From an uncultured Pseudomonadales bacterium (GTDB lineage Bacteria; Pseudomonadota; Gammaproteobacteria; Pseudomonadales; Azotimanducaceae): a DNA stretch of 64,000 nt. The stretch is from positions 1 through 64,000 of the forward strand of contig CALKBV010000020.1 in assembly GCA_937775265.1 (NCBI GenBank), given 5' to 3'. Position numbers and translations under genes: made by a program. The stretch's first letter is position 1, and each line of letters opens with the position of its first letter. Below are positions 34,605 to 43,168 of this stretch, in pieces. Under the pieces are notes generated by a model, which had not been told where the DNA came from, ran no database searches, and saw only the letters and a program-made list of their open reading frames with translations.

Positions 34605-35941
34605 TGAAAACATGGATCAAAAACCCAGCCGCGACCTGGACAGGCAACCAAGCAACGGCAACTAATGGCATTGTTGTCGAGGGCAATGTTATTACCGAAC
34701 TCGTCAACGGCGTACCCACGTCTCCGGTTGATGAAATCTACGACGCTGGGAAATGTGTCCTGCTGCCCGGGCTGGTGAATTGTCACCATCACTTCTACCA
34801 GACACTCACCAGGGCTTTGCCGGCGGCATTGAACAAAGAACTTTTTGACTGGCTGGTCACCCTTTACCCCGTCTGGGCTAATCTAGATGAGGCCGCCATC
34901 CGAGCCTCGACAACGACAGCTGTTTGTGAACTGTTGTTATCAGGGTGCACCACCACCACCGATCATCATTATGTCTTTTCAGACAAGACGCTAAGCGGTA
35001 TCGACATTCAGGCCGAGGTTACTGAAAAATTAGGGATACGTGCCATTCTTACAAGGGGTTCCATGAGCCTCGGGCAGTCCGACGGCGGTCTTCCGCCAGA
35101 TGATGTTGTCCAGACCGCGGATGAGATACTCAAAGATAGCGAGCGCCTAATCAGCCAATTCCATCAAGCAAACGAAGGGGCAATGCTACAAATCGCGCTG
35201 GCGCCCTGCTCTCCATTTTCCGTCACGACAGAGCTGATGAGAGACAGCGCCATCTTGGCTCGAGAACAGGGGGTCTTGTTACACACTCACCTTGCCGAGA
35301 CGCTGGATGAAAATGAGTTTTGTCTCGAGAAATTCGGCGTCAGACCAGTAGACTATCTCGAGCAGGTCGGCTGGCTGGCCAACGATGTCTGGCTGGCACA
35401 TGGCATTCATTTTGACAGCCAGGAAATAAACAGACTAGGAAGCGCCGGCGTTGCTATTTCGCACTGCCCCTCCTCCAATATGATTCTGGCATCGGGCATC
35501 AGCCCTGTGAAAGAGCTCATCACGGCAGGATGTGCGGTAGGAATCGGTGTAGATGGCTCGGCATCCAATGATGCTTCGAACTTAATTCAGGAGATCAGGC
35601 AGGCTTTTCTGATCCAAAGATTGAAGTATGGCTCGGCAAACGTCAGCCACGAAGATGCTCTGCATTTGGGCACAACCGGCGGCGCGGCGTTATTCCATCG
35701 CCAGGACATCGGTGAAATAGCGGTTGGGAAACAGGCAGATATCGCCTTGTTCAATCTGGAAGAATTGAGGTTTACGGGCGCAGGCGACCCAGTCGCCGCA
35801 CTGGTGCTTTGTGGCGCACACCGTGCAGAGGCTGTCATGGTAGCCGGCAATTGGCGCGTGAAAGAACACCTGCTCATAGATACTGACCTTGCCCACGTGA
35901 TGAATGACCAGAGAAAGGCAGCGTTAGCACTGGTGGGCTAG
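34604..35941 (+). CDS. 8-Oxoguanine deaminase
   Basis: A 445-residue amidohydrolase. Motifs: PGLVNCHHHFYQTLTRALP near 54-72 (metal HxH within CHHH), HTHLAETLDENEFC near 226-239, LAHGIHF near 265-271, SHCPSSNMILASG near 285-297 and GVDGSASNDASNL near 314-326. The FYQTLTRALPAALNKELFDWLVTLYP stretch, read as adjoining blocks, matches the 8-oxoguanine deaminase group rather than atrazine hydrolases or guanine deaminase. It would turn 8-oxoguanine, an oxidised DNA base, into urate, joining the urate pathway directly. It is co-transcribed with the TetR regulator. Confidence 0.85.
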   Translation: MKTWIKNPAATWTGNQATATNGIVVEGNVITELVNGVPTSPVDEIYDAGKCVLLPGLVNCHHHFYQTLTRALPAALNKELFDWLVTLYPVWANLDEAAIRASTTTAVCELLLSGCTTTTDHHYVFSDKTLSGIDIQAEVTEKLGIRAILTRGSMSLGQSDGGLPPDDVVQTADEILKDSERLISQFHQANEGAMLQIALAPCSPFSVTTELMRDSAILAREQGVLLHTHLAETLDENEFCLEKFGVRPVDYLEQVGWLANDVWLAHGIHFDSQEINRLGSAGVAISHCPSSNMILASGISPVKELITAGCAVGIGVDGSASNDASNLIQEIRQAFLIQRLKYGSANVSHEDALHLGTTGGAALFHRQDIGEIAVGKQADIALFNLEELRFTGAGDPVAALVLCGAHRAEAVMVAGNWRVKEHLLIDTDLAHVMNDQRKAALALVG

Positions 35942-35944
35942 CGC

Positions 35945-36994
35945 CTATTGAGGTAATTCGTTTTTATATTGATCCCAGTTAGCCACTAACGTCTTAACAA
36001 CCACGCTACCGACTCGGTAGGCCGCTTCCAGCGAGGCGCGCCCCTTATCAGGATACTCTGCCGTAGCGCTCCAAGCGGCTGTCCTGCCCGGTGGCGGCAC
36101 CGTGAAATTGCTTGCGGTTCTCAATACCAGAACTCTATTCGCGTCGACCTTGTTGACCCGAGCCAGCCTGTGAAGCGCGGTCATCGTCCCGCTATCCTCC
36201 ATGTTACTGGTCATAAAATTACCCTGCTGTGATGAGTAAAGTTTCACCCAGTCATTTGCCCAATCATTTAACGAATGGCCATGCCAATAAGTGCTCGCGG
36301 ACAACGTGTCGCCAATCGTCACAAACGGTGGTTTCCTTGTCTTTGGATGCTCAGTGAATTGCGCTTGAAATCGGGACACACTGTCGCTTGCGGGAATTTC
36401 AACATCCTTCGTCAGCCGATAAGCCCAATTCACGAGCGCATCATTAAGCGCAAATTTAATTGTATCCACGGTCCAGCCTGACGAGAGATCAGCGTCCACC
36501 TTTGCCGGCTTCTGCCCCCCCAAAGGGATGATGCCGTAAGGCCAATCTTCTGGGATTTCCCTCGCGTCAATCTCAACCATGAGATCTCCATCGATAACAA
36601 ATTTTGCCCAGGCGGCGGAACCCAACGATAAATCCTCCGGGTCGCCACCGGCGATACCTGCGACTAACCAGTAGGCGTTTGATAAATCAAATCGGTCATC
36701 CAACCCCAGCGCCATCACAGACGCCGTTGCATTGGCAATACCTCCGCCAGTACATATACCCAGAACGCCGTGTTCACTGAGCCGAAGGTCAAACTCTCCT
36801 GCAGGAAACGGAAGGCGCTTTTCCATCGGTAATCTCTCAACCCAAAATTGGAACTCACCAGGTCGGTCACCTGTTACTTCCCCATACTCAAACATAGAAA
36901 CGACCACCACTTTAATGGGAATCGGCTCAGCGACGGTTAACAACGGCAACACCAAGAGTGACAGCACCAACAACTTCATCTTTTTCCCAAACAC
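35945..36994 (-). CDS. NUP-family purine nucleoside protein, exported paralogue
   Basis: A 349-residue paralogue of the lipoprotein at 5214, with the same blocks: IKVVVVSMFEYGEVTGDRPGE, AYWLVAGIAGGDPEDLSLGSAAWA, DAREIPEDWPYG, and NFMTSNMEDSGT containing the MExxG motif. It has a Sec signal (KKMKLLVLSLLVLPLLTVAEP) but no lipobox cysteine, so it should be soluble in the periplasm. The GTG at 36994 has GAGAGG 6 nt upstream; an in-frame ATG at 36979 is possible. No membrane helices follow the signal, which argues against the permease label. It lies 14 nt downstream of ppnN. Confidence 0.83.
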   Translation of the reverse strand: MFGKKMKLLVLSLLVLPLLTVAEPIPIKVVVVSMFEYGEVTGDRPGEFQFWVERLPMEKRLPFPAGEFDLRLSEHGVLGICTGGGIANATASVMALGLDDRFDLSNAYWLVAGIAGGDPEDLSLGSAAWAKFVIDGDLMVEIDAREIPEDWPYGIIPLGGQKPAKVDADLSSGWTVDTIKFALNDALVNWAYRLTKDVEIPASDSVSRFQAQFTEHPKTRKPPFVTIGDTLSASTYWHGHSLNDWANDWVKLYSSQQGNFMTSNMEDSGTMTALHRLARVNKVDANRVLVLRTASNFTVPPPGRTAAWSATAEYPDKGRASLEAAYRVGSVVVKTLVANWDQYKNELPQ

Positions 36995-37008
36995 TTTTAT
37001 CCTCTCGC

Positions 37009-38388
37009 CTATTCCTGATCCAATACCCAGCAGGGCTGATAATCCTCAACGTTGATCTTCATTCGTTTCTGGCTGATGAACTCTTTTAGCAGAAGATCAA
37101 GTTCTGCCATCAGTATGGCATCACCATTTAACCTGTATGGCCCATGCTGCTTGATAAGTTGTATACCACTGGCCTTAACATTTCCTGAAACAATCCCTGA
37201 AAATGCACAACGCAGCTCGGAAGCAAGCTGATATGCAGGCTGGTCCTTAGTGAGATTAAGCGCAGCCATGTTTTCATGAGTTGGAATGAAAGGCTGCTGC
37301 AACCCATGATCAATAGTCAGATCCCAATTAAACCCATAGGCATCCTGGGTTTTCATCCGGTGCTTGCGTACGCGCTCTACGCCATGTTTGGCCGTCTGGG
37401 CGACTCGCTCGGGGTCACCAACAATAATCTGGTAGTGTGCCGCCGCTTCCTCGCCTAACGTTGCACGAATGAATCGATCAAGGGAGTCGAAGTAATCTTT
37501 CTTTTCTGCCGGCGCAGTTAGGATAAACGAATAGGGTAGATCCCGATTGTGCTCATTCATTAGGACACTTAACAGGTAAAGAACCTCTTCTGCGGTGCCG
37601 GCACCACCGGGAAATACTACGATGCTGTGAGCCACCCTGACAAAAGCTTCAAGACGTTTTTCTATATCCGGCAGGATCACAAGTGCATTGACGATGGGAT
37701 TGGGCGCCTCAGCAGCGATAATCCCGGGCTCTGTGATACCAATGTATCGCCTTCGGCCTATCTGTTGTTTGGCATGACCAATGGCAGCCCCTTTCATCGG
37801 TCCCTTCATGGCACCAGGCCCGCAACCGGTAGCTATATTTAGCCCACGCAACCCTAGCTGGTAACCTACCTCTTTTGTATAGTCGTACTCCACACGATCA
37901 ATGGAATGCCCACCCCAGCACACCACTAAATCTGGACGAAACTTCGGCTGAACGATATTCGCGTTACGAAGAATGCTAAAGACGACCTCCGTGATACCCG
38001 CACTGGTCTCTAGATCATACAAGCCATCGCGGGACAGGATATGGTTGACATAAACCACATCTCGAAGCACTGAAAACAAGTGGTCCTGAATACCTCGGAT
38101 CATACTGCCGTCGACAAATGCGGACCCTGGGGCGTTAAGCACGGCTATTCGCGGACCCCGTGCCTCAGGAACGACTTCAATCTCAAAATCGGCATGCTGC
38201 GCGAGCAACCGGTTCACATCGTCCTCGTCATTGCCCGTATTCAGGATTGCGAGAGCGCATTCACGAAATAACGTTCGCACTTCCTCCTTGGATGACATCA
38301 GGCCTTGAATTTCCCGATTGGATAAAAGATTTAGCGTACTTATGGGACGCAGGTTTGACTTGCTTTGTGTCAGTTGGCTTGTTGGCAT
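37009..38388 (-). CDS. ppnN: Nucleotide 5'-monophosphate nucleosidase PpnN
   Basis: A 459-residue cytosolic nucleosidase of the LOG-like family that hydrolyses nucleoside monophosphates to base and ribose 5-phosphate. Conserved elements: ATGCGPGAMKGPMKGAAIGH near 186-205, the PGGAGTAEE catalytic loop near 262-270, and flanking domains of unknown function specific to YgdH/PpnN. In E. coli it is activated by (p)ppGpp and degrades purine nucleotides. It lies upstream of the exported NUP gene on the same strand and overlaps the 5' end of the divergent queuosine-precursor transporter gene. Confidence 0.93.
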   Translation of the reverse strand: MPTSQLTQSKSNLRPISTLNLLSNREIQGLMSSKEEVRTLFRECALAILNTGNDEDDVNRLLAQHADFEIEVVPEARGPRIAVLNAPGSAFVDGSMIRGIQDHLFSVLRDVVYVNHILSRDGLYDLETSAGITEVVFSILRNANIVQPKFRPDLVVCWGGHSIDRVEYDYTKEVGYQLGLRGLNIATGCGPGAMKGPMKGAAIGHAKQQIGRRRYIGITEPGIIAAEAPNPIVNALVILPDIEKRLEAFVRVAHSIVVFPGGAGTAEEVLYLLSVLMNEHNRDLPYSFILTAPAEKKDYFDSLDRFIRATLGEEAAAHYQIIVGDPERVAQTAKHGVERVRKHRMKTQDAYGFNWDLTIDHGLQQPFIPTHENMAALNLTKDQPAYQLASELRCAFSGIVSGNVKASGIQLIKQHGPYRLNGDAILMAELDLLLKEFISQKRMKINVEDYQPCWVLDQE

Positions 38389-39159
38389 AAGGATAGTTTA
38401 CACTCAAAGGCTGTCACCGGTTTCGAGATTTTTTTGTACGAACTATCCGCCCTTCTTCTTACTGTTGTCAGTGCCACAGCACTTTGTTGCTGCGCACGAT
38501 ATCTCGGGCCCAACATCTTGCCACCCCTTCTAGCAGGTTCCGTGGTAACCAGCATTTTTATCTCAGAAAAACTGGGCGATATCCATCTACCTGGATTAGG
38601 CATCATCTCGATTTCAGGTTCGATTCTCATTTACTCCAGCACTTTCCTGCTGACAGATGTCATGTCCGAACTTTACGGCAAAAAATTCGCTCATGCCGCC
38701 GTGGTTGGAACGGCCCTGTGCTATCCAATCGTACTGCTCGCCACACAGTTCAGTATTTACTGGGAGCCGAGCCAACTCTATACGAACCAGTTGTCCTTCG
38801 AGTCCGTGATGAGTTTTGCCGGAAGAGTGACTGTCGCATCTCTACTGAGTTACATAGTGAGCCAGACTTTTGATGTTTGGGCTTTTCACCGCATCAAGGC
38901 CCGGACCGGTGAGACCAAGCTGTGGTTAAGGAACAACGGATCAACCGTTGCCAGCCAATTGCTGGATACTGCGATCTTCTATGGGATAGCCTTTTTCGGC
39001 ATCATCCCTACAGCTCAGTTAATACAACTGATCCTTGCTACCTATATCCTTAAGATAGTCATCGCGTTGATCGATACACCGTTTGTGTATTTTGTTATCT
39101 GGTTCGTCCGTCGCGGGCAACACGACCCGCAGCGCATACTGCGAGCTGAGAACAATTAA
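38365..39159 (+). CDS. Queuosine precursor transporter (YhhQ/VUT family)
   Basis: A membrane protein of up to 264 residues with about six helices and the family motifs TDVMSELYGKKFAHAAV near 97-113 and RNNGSTVASQLLDTAIFYGIAF near 188-209. It imports preQ0/preQ1 for tRNA modification. The start is uncertain: TTG at 38365 overlaps ppnN, while TTG at 38434 would give a more usual length of about 241. These precursors are 7-deazaguanines, so the location beside purine genes may be meaningful or accidental. Confidence 0.88.
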   Translation: MCQLACWHKDSLHSKAVTGFEIFLYELSALLLTVVSATALCCCARYLGPNILPPLLAGSVVTSIFISEKLGDIHLPGLGIISISGSILIYSSTFLLTDVMSELYGKKFAHAAVVGTALCYPIVLLATQFSIYWEPSQLYTNQLSFESVMSFAGRVTVASLLSYIVSQTFDVWAFHRIKARTGETKLWLRNNGSTVASQLLDTAIFYGIAFFGIIPTAQLIQLILATYILKIVIALIDTPFVYFVIWFVRRGQHDPQRILRAENN

Positions 39160-39186
39160 TGGGACTAATTCTCAGTTACTGACAGT

Positions 39187-40584
39187 TTAACCTTCCACGC
39201 TGGCACGGTAGATGTCGAACTTCTGCCTTAATGTTTTTACCCGTTCAGGCTCACCCTCAATCAGGTTATGAACCTCATAACGATCGTGTAGCAAGTTGAA
39301 CAGGTATTGCGGCTGACCGTCGGGGTCAAGAATCATTTTCCACCAGCCTTCCCGTACAGCATATTCCATCCCATCCGGTGTCGGGATAGACCAGTAAAAA
39401 ATGCTGCTTCGTTCCAGGGACGTGGCTTCGTCTTCATCAAGCAAACCGGTGATAGATTGACCGTCTACCGCCCTACCCTCGGGAAGCACCAACTCAAGGT
39501 AATCAGCAATTGTCGGGAGAATATCGAGCGCGGTTACCGGTGTATCTACCAACACCCCGCTGGCCAACCTGCCAGGCCAGCGAAATATGCCCGGAACCCG
39601 AAGACCACCTTCAAACAGGTATCGCTTCCGACCTCTGAAACCTCCCGTCTCACCCGCCATGTTGAGTTCCCAGGCTTCCTGCGGGTCACTGGTCACAGGT
39701 CCATTATCGCTACTAAATATAACCAACGTATCATCCAGCCTGCCGGACTGGCGCAGTAATTCCAGCACTCGACCCATCTGGGCATCCATGTAGGAAATAT
39801 TTGCATAGTATTCGCCTTTACCCCGGCTGGGCCTGTCCGCCCAGTCCATGTAATAACGCCAGGGGTATCCCCTCGATTCATCAGTTAGAAACTGGTCGTA
39901 TTGAACAAGGTATTTTTCGGGCGAAGCGACCGGCGTGTGCACTTCACTGTAGGTCAGTAGTAGAAAAAACGGCTCATCATGCGCACTGGACAACCACTCG
40001 ATGGCTTCATCGGTGATCAGTTCCGCTGAGAACTTGTTCGTTTGGCCTACAGGCTCGTTATTTCGATACATATTGTCTGGATACAACTTCCCGCTCTTCG
40101 CTTTTTCAGCTTTTTCATTCTTGACCCAAGCCGCCAGGCCATACTGATAGTCAAACCCGAAATCTCGAGGCTGTGGCATATCTTCCAGATGCAACCCACC
40201 GTTCAGGTGCCATTTACCGATAACTGCAGTTCGGTACCCCAGGGGTTTGATCATTTGCGCGATCGTAAACTCGTCTCGGGCAAGAGAAACATCGGAATTA
40301 TCGGGTATCCACGATTTCACGCCCGTTCGATACGGAGTCCTTCCTGTTAGCAGCCCTGCGCGTGATGGAGAACACAACGCTGAGGGTGCGTAGAACTGGG
40401 TAAAGCGAACACCCTCCTTTGCCAACTGATCGATATTTGGTGTTTTCACAAGTGGATGCCCATAGACAGCGGTATCGCCATAACCGAGGTCGTCCACGTA
40501 GATAATCAGGATGTTGGGGCTAGCAGAGAAGGCTGATGCGGCAAACAGGAAATGAAGTACAGTGAAGGTAAATCGGTTGATCAA
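39187..40584 (-). CDS. Type I sulfatase, exported
   Basis: A 465-residue arylsulfatase-family protein with a signal peptide (ending FSA near 21), metal ligands in IIYVDDLGYGD at 27-37, and the sulfatase signature CSPSRAGLLTGR at 71-82, where C71 is converted to formylglycine. KWHLNGG and SDNGPVTSDP supply further active-site residues. It removes sulfate esters in the periplasm; the substrate cannot be told, but marine polysaccharides or sulfated sterols are typical. No sulfatase-maturing enzyme is visible nearby. Confidence 0.9.
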   Translation of the reverse strand: MINRFTFTVLHFLFAASAFSASPNILIIYVDDLGYGDTAVYGHPLVKTPNIDQLAKEGVRFTQFYAPSALCSPSRAGLLTGRTPYRTGVKSWIPDNSDVSLARDEFTIAQMIKPLGYRTAVIGKWHLNGGLHLEDMPQPRDFGFDYQYGLAAWVKNEKAEKAKSGKLYPDNMYRNNEPVGQTNKFSAELITDEAIEWLSSAHDEPFFLLLTYSEVHTPVASPEKYLVQYDQFLTDESRGYPWRYYMDWADRPSRGKGEYYANISYMDAQMGRVLELLRQSGRLDDTLVIFSSDNGPVTSDPQEAWELNMAGETGGFRGRKRYLFEGGLRVPGIFRWPGRLASGVLVDTPVTALDILPTIADYLELVLPEGRAVDGQSITGLLDEDEATSLERSSIFYWSIPTPDGMEYAVREGWWKMILDPDGQPQYLFNLLHDRYEVHNLIEGEPERVKTLRQKFDIYRASVEG

Positions 40585-40594
40585 CTAACTGCCC

Positions 40595-41084
40595 CTAGAA
40601 TTTAAGTATTTCCACCCTGAGTCCCTGCAAGTCCAGAACCCCGATCGCATTGCACCCGGCCATGTGACCGGCACACTCACCGGGATTAAAAGTGAGCTGA
40701 TCACCATCATACTCAATCGTCTCCCGGTGGGTATGGCCGTGCAGGATGATGTCGTAGTCACCGGGGTCCACCATCGAAAGCTCGAGCGGATCGTGAACCA
40801 CCACCATTTTCTTTTCCAACCAGAGCAACGTCAGTGGCGGCTCGATAAACTCAAAGCCAAACTGGTTAACCGCGCTCGTCAGCGAGTCCCGTTCACCAAT
40901 ATCGTTGTTGCCAAATACTCCCCATAGAGGCGCATTGAGCCCGGCAGAATATTTCCAGGGTTTTCGCCTGCGTGATGTCGCCCGTGTGAATAACACGGTC
41001 AACCCCAGCTTCATTGAACAACTCTACAATCTTATTACAGTTCTTAAGATTATTATGTGTATCACTAACCACTCCGACTTTCAT
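40595..41084 (-). pseudogene. YfcE-like metallophosphoesterase split by a one-base frameshift
   Basis: The first frame starts at ATG 41084 with MKVGVVSDTHNNLKNC, then HTGDITQAKTLEIF. The second frame continues AGLNAPLWGVFGNNDIGE and on to HGHTHRE and a stop at 40595. The halves join into a normal 160-residue phosphodiesterase (DTH, GD, GNND, GHTH metal ligands) if one extra T, near 40946, is removed between TTC and GCC. It may be a real inactivation or a sequence error. The 5' end has been copied into the tandem array directly upstream. Confidence 0.8.
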
Positions 41085-41333
41085 AAGGTCCTCATCACGT
41101 GACCTGCCGCAGGCGCTTTACAGTTCTTAAGATTATTATGTGTATCACTAACCACTCCGACTTTCATAAGGTCCTCATCACGTGACCTGCCGCAGGCGCT
41201 TTACAGTTCTTAAGATTATTATGTGTATCACTAACCACTCCGACTTTCATAAGGTCCTCATCACGTGACCTGCCGCAGGCGCTTTACAGTTCTTAAGATT
41301 ACTATGTGTATCACTAACCACTCCGACTTTCAT
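41035..41333. repeat. 83-bp direct tandem repeat, about 3.6 units, encoding coupled mini-ORFs
   Basis: The block starting TTCTTAAGATTA recurs at 41041, 41124, 41207 and 41290, exactly 83 bp apart, and units are identical except one base in the outermost copy. Each unit holds the first 16 codons of the adjacent phosphoesterase plus a 33-nt joint containing CCTGCGGCAGG, CACGTG and a GAGGA ribosome binding site. On the minus strand, starts at 41333, 41250 and 41167 each give a 28-residue peptide (MKVGVVSDTH, N or S, NLKNCKAPAAGHVMRTL) whose TGA overlaps the next ATG by ATGA. The last coupled ATG is the gene itself at 41084. Confidence 0.95.
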
Positions 41334-41364
41334 GAAGCCATTGTTCCTCTGCTATAGCTACCGT

Positions 41365-41392
41365 AAAAAAAGAGCCGGGCATTGCCCGGCTC
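41365..41392 (-). terminator. Intrinsic terminator of the thiolase/DUF35 operon
   Basis: A perfect 9-bp stem (GAGCCGGGC / GCCCGGCTC) with a 3-nt loop is followed on the minus strand by seven T. It lies 26 nt beyond the thiolase stop and insulates it from the tandem repeat. Confidence 0.9.
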
Positions 41393-41417
41393 AATTGTTT
41401 CCGCCTGCGGTTATTTT

Positions 41418-42560
41418 TCAGGCGACTTTTTCCAGTATGTGAATACCACAGGCACTGCCCAGGCCGATCACATGAGTCATGCCAAACCGGGCGCCTTCTA
41501 CCTGGCGCTTATCGGCTTCACCACGAAGGTGCGTGCTGACCTCATAGATATTCGCAATGCCGGTTGCACCAAGCGGGTGCCCTTTCGAGAGCAATCCTCC
41601 GGATACGTTCACCGGAATCCTTCCACCAAGCGCGACTTCGCCTTCATCTATCATTCGGCCTGCTTCACCATCTTTACAAAGCCCCAGGTTCTCGTAATGA
41701 AGAATCTCAGCAGTCGCAAAGCAGTCATGCAGTTCGACGAGGCTAATATCATCCGGACCAATACCTGCCATTTCATAGGCTTCTTTTACAGCACGTCGGG
41801 TCACTGCATTTACATCAGGCATCACCAGATCACGATCGGAATAAGGGTCACTGGTTAGAATGGAAGCCTTAACCCTGACGGCGCGAGCCATGCCCAACTC
41901 TTTAGCTTTCTTTTCAGAAACCAGCACTGCTGCTGCAGCACCATCCACATTGACTGAACACATCAGTTTGGTATTTGGGTATGAAATCATTTCCGCATTC
42001 ATGACTGTTTCAAGCGGAGTTTCTATCTGGTACATCGCCTTTGGGTTTAACGTCGAATGATGATGGTTCTTCACTGACACTTTAGCGAATTGCTCAAAGG
42101 TCGTTCCATAGTTGCGCGAATGTTCCATGCCCGCCTCGGCGAACACTGCAGGCATTGTGCCGGAACCCAGCAGACCTTCCTTTGGGATACCTGCGGCACC
42201 ACCGCCGCCCCCAAGTAATCCTTTGCCCATTTGCTCAACGCCGACGGCCAGAACAACGTCATTGACGCCGGCCTTGATAGACATCCATGCTTCCCGGAAT
42301 GCTGTCGCACCAGTTGCACAGGCATTTGCGCAGTTCACGACACCAATACCTGTCTGGCCAATTTCCTGAAGGATTCGCTGCCCTACCATTGCACTAGCCT
42401 GCCCCAGATTACCGCAATACAATGCCTGCATGTCCTGGATGGTTAATCCTGCGTCGTCCAGTGCCATTAACGCAGCGGTCGCACCCAACTGCGGAACTGT
42501 CTTATCAGGAAACCGACCAAACTTGATCATGTCGATACCCATTACATATACATCACTCAT
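41418..42560 (-). CDS. Thiolase-family acetyltransferase (SCP2-type)
   Basis: A 380-residue thiolase of the non-specific lipid-transfer (SCP-x) branch. VNCANACATGATAFREAW near 75-92 carries the nucleophile cysteine, VELHDCFATAEILHYE near 279-294 the NEAF-like motif altered to HDCF, and GGLLSKGHPLGATGIA near 319-334 the catalytic histidine. Such enzymes cleave or form beta-ketoacyl-CoA, often of sterol or branched side chains, and need a DUF35 partner, which is encoded 27 nt upstream on the same strand. The unit ends in a strong terminator. Confidence 0.88.
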   Translation of the reverse strand: MSDVYVMGIDMIKFGRFPDKTVPQLGATAALMALDDAGLTIQDMQALYCGNLGQASAMVGQRILQEIGQTGIGVVNCANACATGATAFREAWMSIKAGVNDVVLAVGVEQMGKGLLGGGGGAAGIPKEGLLGSGTMPAVFAEAGMEHSRNYGTTFEQFAKVSVKNHHHSTLNPKAMYQIETPLETVMNAEMISYPNTKLMCSVNVDGAAAAVLVSEKKAKELGMARAVRVKASILTSDPYSDRDLVMPDVNAVTRRAVKEAYEMAGIGPDDISLVELHDCFATAEILHYENLGLCKDGEAGRMIDEGEVALGGRIPVNVSGGLLSKGHPLGATGIANIYEVSTHLRGEADKRQVEGARFGMTHVIGLGSACGIHILEKVA

Positions 42561-42587
42561 AAGTCTCTCCTCGATTAATTATTGCGC

Positions 42588-43016
42588 TCAAGCTGCTGGT
42601 TGGAAAAAATAGCTAATGTAGCTGTTGCCGTCTTTGTCCTTTCGCCCAAGGGCGTCATCGAACACGACATCAACTGGCATGTCGAACTGGATCTTAGCTG
42701 GATCCGGTTCAACATTGATCAGATTACCCTTAACTGTACCGCCACCATCAAGATCAACAATCGCGGATATGTAAGGAACTTCAATGCCTGGAAAGCTTCG
42801 ATGAACAATACTGTAGACATACAGTTTGCCTTTATTGGACAGCCGGGTCGGTTTTAACTGATCACGGGCACCACAACTTGAGCAGTTGTTCCTTTCGCCA
42901 AGAAAAATTGCTCCACACCCACATTTTTGACCTTCCAGGTACGGGTCATTTGTGCCGGCACCTTTCAGCCAGGGTACAACTGGCAGCGGCCCCTCGTCCT
43001 TCGCTTGTTCAGACAT
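42588..43016 (-). CDS. DUF35 OB-fold/zinc-ribbon partner of the thiolase
   Basis: A 142-residue protein with a rubredoxin-like zinc ribbon (CGCG at 32-35, then CSSCG at 45-49) and a following OB-fold domain (YVYSIVHRSFPGIEVPYISAIVDLDGG, read as adjoining blocks). DUF35 proteins bind acyl-CoA and partner SCP2-type thiolases in one complex. Gene order and spacing match that pairing here. Confidence 0.88.
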   Translation of the reverse strand: MSEQAKDEGPLPVVPWLKGAGTNDPYLEGQKCGCGAIFLGERNNCSSCGARDQLKPTRLSNKGKLYVYSIVHRSFPGIEVPYISAIVDLDGGGTVKGNLINVEPDPAKIQFDMPVDVVFDDALGRKDKDGNSYISYFFQPAA

Positions 43017-43116
43017 TCTTTACCTCAATGATAAATTGCAAAGGGATCAAGGGTAAACCTGAAGGCCCTTCCGTTTCAAGGAATTAGCCCAATAGACCCC
43101 TTAATTTAAAGAGGAA

Positions 43117-43154
43117 GGAGGGAATTAAAGCATTCTGTTCCATCTAATCCCTCC
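43117..43154. repeat. Imperfect inverted repeat between operons
   Basis: GGAGGGAATTA (43117-43127) and TAATCCCTCC (43145-43154) can form a 10-bp stem with one bulge. There is no T-run on either side, so a transcription terminator role is doubtful. Confidence 0.35.
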
Positions 43155-43168
43155 GTACCCTTAAAAAG

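Noticed and set aside
39140-39175. Inverted repeat GAGAA...TTCTC between transporter and sulfatase genes as a terminator
   Set aside because: The stem is short and AT-rich, with no T-run on either side.
41035-41333. CRISPR array
   Set aside because: The units are contiguous 83-bp direct repeats with no variable spacers, and they are copies of an adjacent gene start.
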